DNA of 58,503 nucleotides from NCBI GenBank assembly GCA_026399515.1, contig JAPLQT010000065.1, positions 1 to 58,503 of the forward strand, read 5' to 3'. Both the position numbers and the translations under genes were made by a program. The notes beneath the pieces were generated by a model. The model was not told the DNA's origin. It saw only the letters and a program-made list of their open reading frames with translations, and made no database searches. Of this stretch, positions 26,434 through 35,570 are shown one piece after another. How positions within the stretch are numbered: the first letter of the stretch is position 1; every line of letters begins with the position of its first letter. The DNA is from Pseudomonadota bacterium (GTDB lineage Bacteria; Pseudomonadota; Gammaproteobacteria; Burkholderiales; Rhodocyclaceae).

Positions 26434-26974
26434 ATGATGCCGCCCATGTGGATACTATTGCTGAAGAAAACCATTACCCTGCTCGCGCTGGTCGAGCCCT
26501 TCGGCCTGATCCCGCTATTCTTGCAAGCGACCGGCGGATTAATACCTTCCTTGCTTGGGCGGCATGCGCGTCGGTGGCGGCATCATCGTGCTGATATTGG
26601 GCATTGCGATGGTGCTGGGACAGGAAAAAGCGGTTAAGCAGACAGCAGCGGAAACCTCGGCCGCGGTGGACAAACAGGGATATGGCATCGTGCCGCTCGG
26701 AATTCCCCTGCTTGCAGGCCCTGCGGCCCTGTCATACATGATGATGCATGGGCCTTTGCAGCAAACTGCGGACTTCATGGCGATTGTGGTGCCGGGACTG
26801 GTGGTCGGCGCCATCACCTGGGCTACGTTTCATTTTGCCACGCGGACACAGCGCTGGCTGACGCCGGCCAAGCTCAATGTGATAGAACGCCTGAGTGGTT
26901 TTTTGCTGGCCGGCTTGGCCATCGACATGATGGCGATGGGATTGAAGGAATTGTTTCCCGTGCTCGCAGGCTAG
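26434..26974 (+). pseudogene. marC family gene with internal deletion and frameshift
   Basis: Two pieces of one MarC-type membrane protein in different frames. Piece 1 (26434 to about 26545) gives MWILLLKKTITLLALVEPFG and PLFLQATGG, the normal N-terminus. Piece 2 (from about 26565 to 26974) resumes at MRVGGGIIVLILGIAMVL and continues to the normal C-terminus (RLSGFLLAGLAIDMMAMGL). Against about 200-220 residues for MarC, roughly 40 residues of membrane segment 2 are missing at the junction and the frame changes there. Intact MarC proteins are multipass membrane proteins of unknown substrate. A sequencing error alone would not remove 40 residues. Confidence 0.75.
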
Positions 26975-27008
26975 GTTTTTCCTGGAGCGGCGGCACTTCG
27001 GGCAGAGG

Positions 27009-27326
27009 TCAAGTCACCACGTGTTCGGCGATATCGACGAGCACATTGTCCCGGTTGAGCACGGAAACTACGGCGCGGGCATAGCGTTGTGCCCATTCCC
27101 GGGCTTCGGCAAAACGTTTCTCCCCGGCATACTGTGCGACCAGCAAGACCTTGTCCAGGCGCAAGACCTTGCCGACCGGATTGGTCGGGACGCAGTCAAG
27201 ATCTTCCCACTCGTGGTCAAACCAGCCTTGTGCCTGCTCGGGAGTGAGCAGATCCTTGTCGTTGTCGAGAAACTTGAACTCGTATTGACGGTCGCGGGAA
27301 AACGAAACGATGACGTTATAAGGCAT
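27009..27326 (-). CDS. Small conserved hypothetical protein
   Basis: Start set at the ATG of MPYNVIVSFSRDRQYEFKFL (complement 27324-27326), giving 105 residues; an upstream ATG adds nine residues. No signal peptide or membrane segment; soluble, acidic, with a helical C-terminal half (AEAREWAQRYARAVVSVLNR). I do not recognise a domain. Isolated single gene between the marC remnant and aceB. Confidence 0.7.
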   Translation of the reverse strand: MPYNVIVSFSRDRQYEFKFLDNDKDLLTPEQAQGWFDHEWEDLDCVPTNPVGKVLRLDKVLLVAQYAGEKRFAEAREWAQRYARAVVSVLNRDNVLVDIAEHVVT

Positions 27327-27439
27327 GATGTTTATCCGGAAGGTTATCAATAGCAGTTTAGCTCACTGTGCACACAATTCTGACGTGCGGCGCCCGGTAG
27401 AGCAAGTCCTGCGAGTGCCAACATGAACCGCGGAATGGG

Positions 27440-27463
27440 AAACGGCACCTTGCGGTGCCGTTT
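27440..27463. terminator. Stem-loop after aceB
   Basis: AAACGGCACC-ttgc-GGTGCCGTTT, a perfect 10-bp stem, 30 bp past the aceB stop on the minus strand. Only short T-runs follow, so termination may be moderate. Confidence 0.65.
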
Positions 27464-27492
27464 ACGGTTGCCAGGAGGCGATCAGACCGGGC

Positions 27493-29091
27493 TCATTCCA
27501 TTGCCTCGTACAAAGGCAGGGTGAGGAACTCCGGGTAGTCTTTCGACAGCGACATTTCCTCGAAAATCTTCGCGGCCTGGTCGTAGGTCGCTGTCTTTTC
27601 ACCCTGGGCAGTAACGGTGGTCTTCACTTTGGCCAGTTCCTCGGGGATCATGGCGCGCACCATCTGGGCGGTGACCTTGCGGCCATCGTCGAGTTTGCCT
27701 TTGGGGCTGACCACCCATTGCCAGACCTGCGAGCGGCTGATTTCGGCGGTGGCGGCGTCTTCCATCAGGTTGTGGATCGGCACACAGCCGTTGCCCGCCA
27801 GCCAGGAGCCGAGGTAGTGGATGCCGACATTGATATTGCCGCGCAGGCCGGCCTCGGTGATCGGCTGCTCGGGCTGGAAGTCGAGCCAGTCCCTGGGTCC
27901 GGAAGTGTCGTTGCACTGTTTCTCCCACTGGTTGGGTTTGTCGCCGAGGACCTTGACGAATTCCTCCATGGCGATGGACACGAGGCCCGGATGAGCGACC
28001 CAGCCACCGTCGTAACCATCGTTGGCGTCACGGGTCTTGTCGTGGCGGATGCCGGCCATGGCCTTGTCGTTGGCGACCGGATCGCCCTTGATCGGGATCA
28101 GTGCACTCATCCCACCGATGGCCGGGGCGCCGCGCTTGTGGCACGCTTTTAGCAGCGCCAGCGCATAACTTCGCATGAAGGGTACTTCCATGGTGATTGC
28201 GCCGCGATTGGCCAGGCAGAAATTCTTGTCCTTCTTGAATTTCTTGATGCACGAGAAGATGTAGTCCCAGCGTCCCGCGTTGAGGCCGGCGCTGTGCTCG
28301 CGCAGTTCATACAGAATTTCCTCGAGCTCGAATGTGGCCAGGATGGTCTCGACCAGCACCGTGGCCTTGATGCTGCTCTGGGGAATTCCAATCTCCTGCT
28401 GTGCCATGACGAAAATGTCGTTCCACAATCGCGCTTCGAGGTGGCTCTCCAATTTCGGCAGATAATAGAACGGACCGTCACCCCGGGCGATCTGTTCCTT
28501 GGCGTTGTGGAAGAACACCAAGGCAAAATCGAAAATCCCGCCGCAAACGCGCTGGCCATCGACCAGCACATGCTTTTCGTCGAGATGCCAGCCGCGCGGG
28601 CGGATCTGCAAGGTTGCGATCTTTTCATTGAGCCGGTATTCCTTGCCCGCTTCGTTGGTGAAGCTGAGCTTGCGGCGGATCGCATCAAAAAGGTTCACCT
28701 GGCCTTGAATAAGGTTGTACCAGTTCGGGCTGTTGGAGTCCTCGAAATCGGTCATGTAGGAATCGGCGCCCGAGTTATAGGCATTGATGATCATCTTGCG
28801 CTCGACCGGGCCGGTGATCTCGACGCGACGGCATTCCAGCGCCTTGGGAAGTGGCGCGATTTTCCAGTCGCCGTCGCGGATGTGCTTGGTCTCGGGCAGG
28901 AGGTCAGGCATTTCGCCGGCGTCGATACGGGCCTGGCGCTCGACGCGCTTCTTCAGCAGTTCATGGCGGCGTCCTTCGAAGGCGCGATGCAATTTGGCGA
29001 CCAGGGATAGCGCGTCGTGGGTGAGAATTTCGTCGAAGCGGGCGAGTATCGGGGCATTCACTTGCACGCCGGCGGGAAGATTGAGGGCCAT
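27493..29091 (-). CDS. aceB: Malate synthase A
   Basis: 532 residues, the typical AceB length. Condenses glyoxylate with acetyl-CoA to malate, the second step of the glyoxylate shunt. Recognisable stretches: RRVEITGPVERKMIINAYNS, GADSYMTDFEDSNSPNWYNL, PRGWHLDEKHVLVDG (with the catalytic Arg region), VLVETILATFELEEILYELR, AGLNAGRWDYIFS and VWQWVVSP with the C-terminal catalytic region. The start follows the dehalogenase-like stop by 2 nt, so the two form an operon; a LysR gene is divergent. Confidence 0.97.
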   Translation of the reverse strand: MALNLPAGVQVNAPILARFDEILTHDALSLVAKLHRAFEGRRHELLKKRVERQARIDAGEMPDLLPETKHIRDGDWKIAPLPKALECRRVEITGPVERKMIINAYNSGADSYMTDFEDSNSPNWYNLIQGQVNLFDAIRRKLSFTNEAGKEYRLNEKIATLQIRPRGWHLDEKHVLVDGQRVCGGIFDFALVFFHNAKEQIARGDGPFYYLPKLESHLEARLWNDIFVMAQQEIGIPQSSIKATVLVETILATFELEEILYELREHSAGLNAGRWDYIFSCIKKFKKDKNFCLANRGAITMEVPFMRSYALALLKACHKRGAPAIGGMSALIPIKGDPVANDKAMAGIRHDKTRDANDGYDGGWVAHPGLVSIAMEEFVKVLGDKPNQWEKQCNDTSGPRDWLDFQPEQPITEAGLRGNINVGIHYLGSWLAGNGCVPIHNLMEDAATAEISRSQVWQWVVSPKGKLDDGRKVTAQMVRAMIPEELAKVKTTVTAQGEKTATYDQAAKIFEEMSLSKDYPEFLTLPLYEAME

Positions 29092-29093
29092 GC

Positions 29094-29813
29094 TTACTCC
29101 TTGAGGTTAACGATTCGATTGATATAGGCTGGGATGTCGCTGAGCAGCCGGCCGGTCGCGGTAGGCTGCACGTCGAGTCGCTCGGTGGGTAGCCCGCCAC
29201 GGTTAATCCAGAACGTGGCGTAGCCGAACCAGGTCGCACCGGCGGCATCCCATCCGTTGGATGAAACGAACAACACTTCTTTTGCAGGCATGCCCAAGGC
29301 ATCGATGCCGAGTTGGTAAGCGGCGGGGGCAGTCTTGTATTGGCCCACGGCATCGACCGACAAGACGTGATCGAAGAGGGGCTTGCCTTCGAAGCTGCCC
29401 ATGCCGGCGCTCTTGATGGCGATATCGAGCATTTCAGGCGTACCGTTGGAAAGGATGCCGAGCGGCAGACCGCTCGCCTTGAGTTGGCGCAGCGCGGCCA
29501 GGTTCTCAGGAAAGGCCGAGAGACAGGCATATTGGCTCATCAGCCGGTCTATAGGTTCGTTGGCAGGCTCCAGGCCAAGGCGGGCAAGGGTGTAGATCAG
29601 GGCATCCCGGGTGACCTCCCAGAAACCCTTATAGCGGCCCGAGAGCGTGCGCAGATGCGTGTATTCGATTTGCTTGGCGCGCCATAGCTGGGAGAGTTCG
29701 GCTCCCTTGCCGGGGAAAAGCTGCTCGGCCATCAAGGCAACGGAATGAACGTCGAATAGTGTGCCGTAGGCGTCGAATAAGATTGCGTGGATCATATTTA
29801 TAATGTTATTCAT
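29094..29813 (-). CDS. Haloacid dehalogenase type II-like HAD hydrolase
   Basis: 239 residues (233 if it starts at MIHAILFDAYG). HAD motifs: FDAYGTLFDVHSVA (nucleophile Asp), GILSNGTPEML (Ser/Asn of motif II) and FVSSNGWDAAGATWFGYATFWINRG, the SSNGWD signature of L-2-haloacid dehalogenases. Would convert 2-haloacids to hydroxyacids; its operon position before malate synthase suggests feeding products such as glycolate/glyoxylate from haloacetate into the shunt (inference). Substrate not proven by sequence. Confidence 0.88.
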   Translation of the reverse strand: MNNIINMIHAILFDAYGTLFDVHSVALMAEQLFPGKGAELSQLWRAKQIEYTHLRTLSGRYKGFWEVTRDALIYTLARLGLEPANEPIDRLMSQYACLSAFPENLAALRQLKASGLPLGILSNGTPEMLDIAIKSAGMGSFEGKPLFDHVLSVDAVGQYKTAPAAYQLGIDALGMPAKEVLFVSSNGWDAAGATWFGYATFWINRGGLPTERLDVQPTATGRLLSDIPAYINRIVNLKE

Positions 29814-29871
29814 GTCTAAATCGAAAGAGAAGCTATGATTTAAGCTAATAATCTTGTATCTTATGTATCAA

Positions 29872-30774
29872 ATGGATCAATTCAAGCAAATCACTGCGTT
29901 CGTCCAAACCGCTCTCCGCGGCAGCCTTTCGGCGGCTGCGCGGGCCGACGGGGTGACCCCGGCGATCATCGGGCGGCGCATGGATACCCTGGAGGCTCGC
30001 CTGGGTGTGCGTTTGCTGACCCGAACCACGCGTAAGTTGACACTCACTTTCGAGGGGCAGGCATTTTTCGAGGACTGCCAGCGGTTGTTGAACGATCTCG
30101 CCAACGCCGAGGCTTCGGTCAGCCTCGGTGGGGTGAAGGCCAGCGGCCACCTACGCCTGTCGGCGCCCGCTGGCTTCGGTCGCAAGCACGTGGCGCCGCT
30201 GCTGGCAGAATTTCTTGACGCCAACCCGGAAGTGACTCTGAGCTTGGACCTTTCCGACCGGTTGGTGGACCTGGTGAATGAAGGTATCGATTGTGCGGTC
30301 CGCGTCGGCGAACTGGCGGATTCCAGCCTGGTCAGCGTCCGGCTGGGCGATATGCGGCGGTTGGTGGTGGCGAGTCCGGAGTACCTGGCTCGCCGGGGGA
30401 TCCCGCTGTCTCTTGATGATTTGTCGCAACATGAATGCCTGTCATTGGGGCAGCAGCGCGGGTGGACCTTCGTCGACCCGGCTCAACCGGTCAGCAGCGT
30501 CACCATCAAGGTGGCGGGGCGATTGGAATGCAACGACGGCGCCGTGCTTCATGATTGGGCGGTCGCCGGGCGAGGACTCGCCTGGCGATCCCTTTGGGAG
30601 GTGGAAGAAGACCTGCGCAAAGGCCGGCTGGTGTCGGTCTTGGACGGCAGCGCCGCGCCGCCCATCGGCATCTACGCCGTGTTCCCGCAGCGGCGTCAGT
30701 TACCGCTGCGCGTGCGTTTGTTCATCGACTTGCTGAAGCACACTTATGGCAGAACGGAATACTGGCTGTCATAA
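29872..30774 (+). CDS. LysR family transcriptional regulator
   Basis: 300 residues from the ATG of MDQFKQITAFVQTALRGSLS; in-frame TTG (29854) and ATG (29863) codons are alternatives and none has a clear ribosome site. N-terminal winged helix (SAAARADGVTPAIIGRRMDTLEARLGVRLLTRTTRKLTLT) and a PBP2-like effector domain (LRLSAPAGFGRKHVAPLLAEF). Divergent from the dehalogenase-aceB operon across a region under 80 bp, so it probably controls that operon. Effector unknown. Confidence 0.9.
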   Translation: MDQFKQITAFVQTALRGSLSAAARADGVTPAIIGRRMDTLEARLGVRLLTRTTRKLTLTFEGQAFFEDCQRLLNDLANAEASVSLGGVKASGHLRLSAPAGFGRKHVAPLLAEFLDANPEVTLSLDLSDRLVDLVNEGIDCAVRVGELADSSLVSVRLGDMRRLVVASPEYLARRGIPLSLDDLSQHECLSLGQQRGWTFVDPAQPVSSVTIKVAGRLECNDGAVLHDWAVAGRGLAWRSLWEVEEDLRKGRLVSVLDGSAAPPIGIYAVFPQRRQLPLRVRLFIDLLKHTYGRTEYWLS

Positions 30775-30780
30775 GTGAAA

Positions 30781-30832
30781 ACGCCGCGCCCGGGTAGGGA
30801 CGCGGCGTGAGGTTTGTCCCGGGTGTCGGGAC
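30781..30832. terminator. Two tandem hairpins between the LysR gene and aceA
   Basis: ACGCCGCG (30781-30788) pairs with CGCGGCGT (30801-30808), and GTCCCG (30816-30821) with CGGGAC (30827-30832). They sit between convergent genes; no long T-run follows either, so this is a probable rather than certain terminator. Confidence 0.5.
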
Positions 30833-30860
30833 ATCCCGATGCAACTCAGTTCCCTAGACG

Positions 30861-32159
30861 CTAGTGGAACTGCTCCTCCTCCGTTGAACCAGTCAGCGCG
30901 GTGACCGAGGATGCGCCGCCCTGAATCACCGTGGTGACATCGTCGAAATATCCGGTGCCGACTTCCTGCTGGTGCGAGACGAAGGTGTAGCCGCGCTCGC
31001 GGGCGGCGAACTCAGGTTCCTGCAGCTTTTCGACATAGGCGGTCATGCCGCGCTGGGCATAGTCCTGGGCCAGATCGAACATGTGATACCACATGTTGTG
31101 GATGCCGGCGAGGGTAATGAACTGGTACTTGTAACCCATCGTGCCGAGCTCTCGTTGGAACTTGGCAATGGTTGCATCGTCGAGGTTTTTCTTCCAGTTG
31201 AAAGACGGCGAGCAGTTGTACGCGAGCATTTTCCCGGGAAACCTGGCATGCACCCCTTCGGCGAACTTGCGGGCGAAGTCAAGATCCGGGGTGCCGGTTT
31301 CGCACCACACCATGTCGACATAGGGAGCATAGGCGAGACCGCGCGAGATGGCTTGATCCAGGCCCTTGCGGGTTTTGTAGAAACCTTCCGCGGTACGTTC
31401 ACCGGTGATGAAGGGTTTGTCGTTGGCATCGAAATCGCTGGTGACCAGGTCGGCGGCTTCGGCATCGGTGCGCGCCAGAATCAGCGTCGGCACTCCCAAT
31501 ACGTCGGCGGCGAGGCGTGCTGCGTTGAGTTTCTGCACGGCTTCCTGGGTCGGAACCAGAACTTTGCCGCCCATATGGCCGCATTTCTTGACGGAGGCCA
31601 ATTGGTCCTCGAAGTGAACTCCCCCGGCGCCGGCCTTGATCAGGGCCTTCATGAGTTCGTAGGCATTCAATACGCCACCAAAGCCGGCTTCGGCATCCGC
31701 AACGATCGGTGCGAAGTAATCGATGTATTCCTTGTCTCCCGGGTTGATGCCCTTCGACCACTGTATTTCGTCGGCGCGCTGGAAGGAGTTATTGATGCGC
31801 TTGACCACCGTGGGTACTGAGTCGACCGTATACAACGATTGGTCCGGGTACATCGACATCGAGTTGTTATTATCGGCGGCGACCTGCCAGCCGGACAGGT
31901 AAATGGACTTCAGTCCGGCTTTTACTTGCTGCATCGCTTGGCCGCCGGTGAGTGCGCCGAGGCAGTTGACATAGGGCTGGGTATTGACCATTTCCCAGAG
32001 CTTTTCAGCGCCGCGGCGGGCCAGCGTATGTTCGATGTGTAGCGAGCCGCGCAGGCGAATCACATCAGCGGCGGTGTAGTTGCGCTTGATGCCTTTCCAG
32101 CGCGGGTTTTCTGCCCAGTCCTTGGCCAGCAGAGCGGCGGCTTGTTCACGAGTGGTCAT
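30861..32159 (-). CDS. aceA: Isocitrate lyase
   Basis: Start set at the ATG of [20 protein letters not shown] (complement 32157-32159), giving 432 residues, the usual length; the upstream in-frame ATG at 32219 would leave almost no leader from the predicted promoter. Cleaves isocitrate to succinate and glyoxylate. Visible: [10 protein letters not shown], the active-site loop [11 protein letters not shown] with catalytic Cys, [16 protein letters not shown], and [12 protein letters not shown]. Preceded by a good promoter and an 18-bp palindrome. Confidence 0.97.
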   Translation of the reverse strand: MTTREQAAALLAKDWAENPRWKGIKRNYTAADVIRLRGSLHIEHTLARRGAEKLWEMVNTQPYVNCLGALTGGQAMQQVKAGLKSIYLSGWQVAADNNNSMSMYPDQSLYTVDSVPTVVKRINNSFQRADEIQWSKGINPGDKEYIDYFAPIVADAEAGFGGVLNAYELMKALIKAGAGGVHFEDQLASVKKCGHMGGKVLVPTQEAVQKLNAARLAADVLGVPTLILARTDAEAADLVTSDFDANDKPFITGERTAEGFYKTRKGLDQAISRGLAYAPYVDMVWCETGTPDLDFARKFAEGVHARFPGKMLAYNCSPSFNWKKNLDDATIAKFQRELGTMGYKYQFITLAGIHNMWYHMFDLAQDYAQRGMTAYVEKLQEPEFAARERGYTFVSHQQEVGTGYFDDVTTVIQGGASSVTALTGSTEEEQFH

Positions 32160-32230
32160 CTCGGGTACCTTATAAAAGTCGTTGAGGAAGGTGACGGCGA
32201 CCCTGATTACCTTGGTCATCGTTATGTTGA

Positions 32231-32259
32231 AGTATAGAGGGAATATTGCAGGGCAGCAA
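32231..32259 (-). promoter_or_regulatory. Sigma-70 promoter of aceA
   Basis: On the minus strand TTGCTG (complement 32254-32259), a 17-bp spacer and TATACT (complement 32231-32236). Predicted transcription start near 32224, leaving a leader of about 65 nt to ATG 32159. Confidence 0.65.
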
Positions 32260-32277
32260 TAGTCTTATATAAGACTA
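32260..32277. promoter_or_regulatory. 18-bp perfect palindrome abutting the aceA promoter
   Basis: TAGTCTTATATAAGACTA, a perfect 18-bp inverted repeat immediately upstream of the aceA -35 element. It is a strong operator candidate for a dimeric regulator of the glyoxylate shunt; which regulator is not shown by the sequence. Confidence 0.65.
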
Positions 32278-32401
32278 GCAAACTTAATGTTACATTAAAT
32301 AACAGCAAGTTGTAATCTGAATTTCACATTGCGGTATAGTTTTTCCCCGAGTGAAATGTTCTGCTCTTGCACCGCACCGAGCAGTTAATATGCCTTCAGC
32401 A

Positions 32402-32896
32402 TTAGTTCAGGGCTGAAACACTTACGATTACTCCATCCTCGTCGGCATAAAGCTGTTGCCCGGGAACGAAGGTGACGCCGCCGAAGCAGACGGGAATATC
32501 GGCTTCGCCGGTATTCCGCTTGACGGTTTTTAGGGGATGTGTGCCCAGGGAGAAAATGCCGATATCCATGTCGGCGAGCGCGCGCGAGTCGCGAATGCAT
32601 CCATACACAACCAGGCCAACCCAGCCATTATTGACGGCGAGCAGCGCCAGTTGATCGCCGACCAGCGCGCAGCGCATCGATCCGCCGCCATCGATGACCA
32701 GTACGCGCCCCTTGCCGGGCTGCTCGACGGCTTTCCGTACGAGTGAGTTGTCCTCGAATATCTTGAGTGTACTGATCGTTCCGTGGAAGGCGTGGCGCCT
32801 CCCGTAAGACTTGAACATCGGAGCAACGACACGTAGATGGCCAAGCCGCAGTTGGTCTTCGTGGGCGTCGAGGAGATCGGTGGTGTGCAGTTCCAT
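32402..32896 (-). CDS. rraA: RraA family protein (RNase E activity regulator / aldolase-like)
   Basis: Start set at the ATG of MELHTTDLLDAHEDQLRL (complement 32894-32896), giving 164 residues, typical for RraA; a longer frame exists upstream without similarity. Signatures: GRVLVIDGGGSMRCALVGDQ, GLVVYGCIRDSRALADMDIG, DIPVCFGGVTFVPGQQLYAD. The family comprises RNase E inhibitors and HMG/CHA-type divalent-metal aldolases, distinguishable only biochemically. Lies between aceA and clpA, same strand. Confidence 0.9.
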   Translation of the reverse strand: MELHTTDLLDAHEDQLRLGHLRVVAPMFKSYGRRHAFHGTISTLKIFEDNSLVRKAVEQPGKGRVLVIDGGGSMRCALVGDQLALLAVNNGWVGLVVYGCIRDSRALADMDIGIFSLGTHPLKTVKRNTGEADIPVCFGGVTFVPGQQLYADEDGVIVSVSALN

Positions 32897-32986
32897 AACG
32901 CTATTTCCTATCGCTGCAATAAAAAACGGCGACCAGTGTGGCGGGTCGCCGCATTGCAAATGGACTTAGAAGTGTGCAGCGCGTGG

Positions 32987-35248
32987 TCAAACGACGTTCT
33001 CGACCACCTTTTCGTATACCAGTTTGACTTTCTGATCTGCGTCCAGATCGATGGTGACGCGTCCGCCACCGGCAAGACGACCAAACAGCAGTTCGTCGGC
33101 AAGCGCCGAACGTATCGTATCCTGGATCAGGCGTGCCATCGGCCGAGCGCCCATCAATGGGTCGAAGCCCTGCTCGGCAAGCCAGGCCTTGAGTGCATCG
33201 GTAAAGATTGCCTCGACTTTCTTCTCGTGCAACTGGCCTTCGAGCTGCATGAGGAACTTGTCCACCACGCGCAGGATGATCTCGGCATCGAGGGCGGCAA
33301 AGGATATTGTCGCGTCCAGGCGGTTCCTGAACTCCGGAGTAAACGTGCGCTTGATCTCGGCCATTTCGTCCCCCGCCTGTCGGGTGGCGGTGAAACCCAT
33401 GGTTGCCTTCTGTAGCGCTTCCGCGCCGGCATTGGTGGTCATGATGATGACGACGTTGCGGAAGTCGGCCTTGCGTCCGTTGTTATCGGTCAGAGTACCG
33501 TGATCCATCACTTGCAGGAGGATGTTGAAAACATCCGGATGCGCTTTCTCGATTTCATCCAGCAGCAGCACGGCATGCGGCTTCTTGGTCACCGCTTCTG
33601 TTAACAAGCCACCTTGGTCGAAGCCGACATAACCCGGCGGGGCGCCAATCAACCGGCTGACGGCGTGACGCTCCATATATTCCGACATGTCGAAGCGGAT
33701 CAATTCGATGCCCATGCAGTAGGCAAGCTGGCGCGCCACCTCGGTCTTGCCGACGCCGGTTGGGCCGCTAAAGAGGAAACTGCCGATCGGTTTCTGCGAA
33801 TTGCCCAGGCCTGAACGCGACATCTTGATCGCCCGGGTCAAGGCGTCGATAGCCTTGTCCTGACCGAAGACCACGCTCTTCAGATCACGATCGAGATTCT
33901 TCAAGGCGCCGCGGTCATCGCTGGAAACATGCTGCGAGGGTATGCGCGCGATCCTTGCGACGATATCTTCGATCTCGGTCTTGCCGATCAATTTTTTCTG
34001 TTTGGATTTCGGCAGAATCCGCTGGGCAGCGCCGGCTTCGTCTATGACGTCTATGGCCTTGTCAGGCAGGTGGCGGTCGTTGATGTATTTCGCCGAGAGT
34101 TCGGCGGCGCTGGTAATGGCCGCGGTCGAATATTTGATGCCATGGTGCTCCTCGAAGCGCGATTTGAGGCCGCGCAGGATGGACACCGTCTCCTCGACCG
34201 ACGGTTCGTCGACGTCAATTTTCTGGAAACGGCGCGAGAGGGCATGGTCTTTCTCGAAAACTCCGCGGAATTCCAGGTAGGTAGTGGCGCCGATGCATTT
34301 CAGATTGCCATTCGAAAGCGCCGGCTTGAGCAGGTTGGATGCGTCGAGCGTTCCGCCTGAAGCGGCGCCTGCGCCGATCAGGGTATGTATCTCGTCGATG
34401 AACAGGATGGCATTCGGATTTTCCAGCAGTTGCTTCAACACCGCCTTGAGACGTTGCTCGAAATCGCCGCGATACTTGGTTCCGGCCAGCAGCGCTCCCA
34501 TGTCAAGTGCATATACGGTCGACCCGGTGAGAATTTCGGGTATGCGTCCTTCGACGATGCGTCGCGCCAATCCCTCGGCGATGGCTGTCTTACCCACGCC
34601 GGCCTCGCCGACCAACAATGGATTGTTTTTCCGGCGCCGGCAAAGCGTCTGAATGACACGTTCGAGTTCCTTGTCGCGGCCGATCAGCGGATCGATTTTT
34701 CCCATCAGGGCAAGGGCATTGAGGTTTTGTGCAAAGCTCTCCAGGGCGCCACCGGAAGCCTGGTTTTCTTGATCTTGTTCACTCTGCTCGGCTTCCCCGC
34801 GGGTGACCGGTTGAGGCGTCTTGGTGATGCCATGTGAAATGAAGTTCACCACGTCAAGCCGGGTCACGCCTTGCCGTTGCAGGAAATATACGGCGTGCGA
34901 ATCCTTTTCCCCGAAGATGGCCACCAGTACGTTGGCGCCGGTCACTTCCTTTTTCCCGGACGACTGGACGTGCAGGATGGCACGCTGAATGACACGCTGG
35001 AAGCCAAGTGTCGGCTGGGTATCGATCTCGTCACTGCCGGTCACGGTGGGCGTGTGCTCGGCGATGAAGGCAGTCAACTCCTTGCGCAACTCTTCCATAT
35101 TGGAGGCACAGGCCCGCAGGACCTCGGCAGCGGAAGGATTGTCGAGCAAGGACAACAGCAAATGCTCGACAGTGATGAATTCATGGCGTTTCTGGCGGGC
35201 TTCGACAAAAGCCATATGCAGGCTGACTTCGAGTTCTTGCGCAATCAT
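32987..35248 (-). CDS. clpA: ATP-dependent Clp protease ATP-binding subunit ClpA
   Basis: 753 residues. N-terminal repeat domain (AFVEARQKRHEFITVEHLLL), first AAA+ with Walker A GEAGVGKTAIAEGLARRI and Walker B AILFIDEIHTLIGAG, second AAA+ with GPTGVGKTEVARQLAY and VLLLDEIEKAHPD, and arginine fingers. Lacks the M-domain of ClpB/ClpC. Unfolds substrates for ClpP, including N-degron substrates delivered by ClpS. The start is 1 nt after the clpS stop. Confidence 0.97.
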   Translation of the reverse strand: MIAQELEVSLHMAFVEARQKRHEFITVEHLLLSLLDNPSAAEVLRACASNMEELRKELTAFIAEHTPTVTGSDEIDTQPTLGFQRVIQRAILHVQSSGKKEVTGANVLVAIFGEKDSHAVYFLQRQGVTRLDVVNFISHGITKTPQPVTRGEAEQSEQDQENQASGGALESFAQNLNALALMGKIDPLIGRDKELERVIQTLCRRRKNNPLLVGEAGVGKTAIAEGLARRIVEGRIPEILTGSTVYALDMGALLAGTKYRGDFEQRLKAVLKQLLENPNAILFIDEIHTLIGAGAASGGTLDASNLLKPALSNGNLKCIGATTYLEFRGVFEKDHALSRRFQKIDVDEPSVEETVSILRGLKSRFEEHHGIKYSTAAITSAAELSAKYINDRHLPDKAIDVIDEAGAAQRILPKSKQKKLIGKTEIEDIVARIARIPSQHVSSDDRGALKNLDRDLKSVVFGQDKAIDALTRAIKMSRSGLGNSQKPIGSFLFSGPTGVGKTEVARQLAYCMGIELIRFDMSEYMERHAVSRLIGAPPGYVGFDQGGLLTEAVTKKPHAVLLLDEIEKAHPDVFNILLQVMDHGTLTDNNGRKADFRNVVIIMTTNAGAEALQKATMGFTATRQAGDEMAEIKRTFTPEFRNRLDATISFAALDAEIILRVVDKFLMQLEGQLHEKKVEAIFTDALKAWLAEQGFDPLMGARPMARLIQDTIRSALADELLFGRLAGGGRVTIDLDADQKVKLVYEKVVENVV

Positions 35249-35249
35249 T

Positions 35250-35570
35250 TCAATTTTCCTCCATCACGCACGCCAGTGGATGCTGATTCTGGCGGGCAAA
35301 AACGCTGACCTGCTCGACCTTTGTGGCCGCCAGGTCCAGCGGATAAACGCCGCATACCCCCTTGCCATCACGGTGTACCTTGAGCATAACCAGGGTTGCC
35401 TGCTCGCGGTCCATACCAAAAAACCTTTGAAGCACTACCACTACAAAATCCATCGGGGTGAAATCATCATTCAGCAGCAGCACCTTGTAAAGCCTCGGCG
35501 GCTTGGTCCTGCTGCGTTCCGTTTCGAGTACTGCGCCGCTATCGCGGTCGACATGCTTGCGTGTCGCCAT
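35250..35570 (-). CDS. clpS: ClpS adaptor protein
   Basis: 106 residues. A flexible N-terminus, then [20 protein letters not shown] with the hydrophobic-pocket Asn/Asp (NDDFTPM), [20 protein letters not shown] and [15 protein letters not shown]. Binds N-terminal Leu/Phe/Tyr/Trp degrons and hands substrates to ClpA. Operon with clpA. Confidence 0.97.
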   Translation of the reverse strand: MATRKHVDRDSGAVLETERSRTKPPRLYKVLLLNDDFTPMDFVVVVLQRFFGMDREQATLVMLKVHRDGKGVCGVYPLDLAATKVEQVSVFARQNQHPLACVMEEN

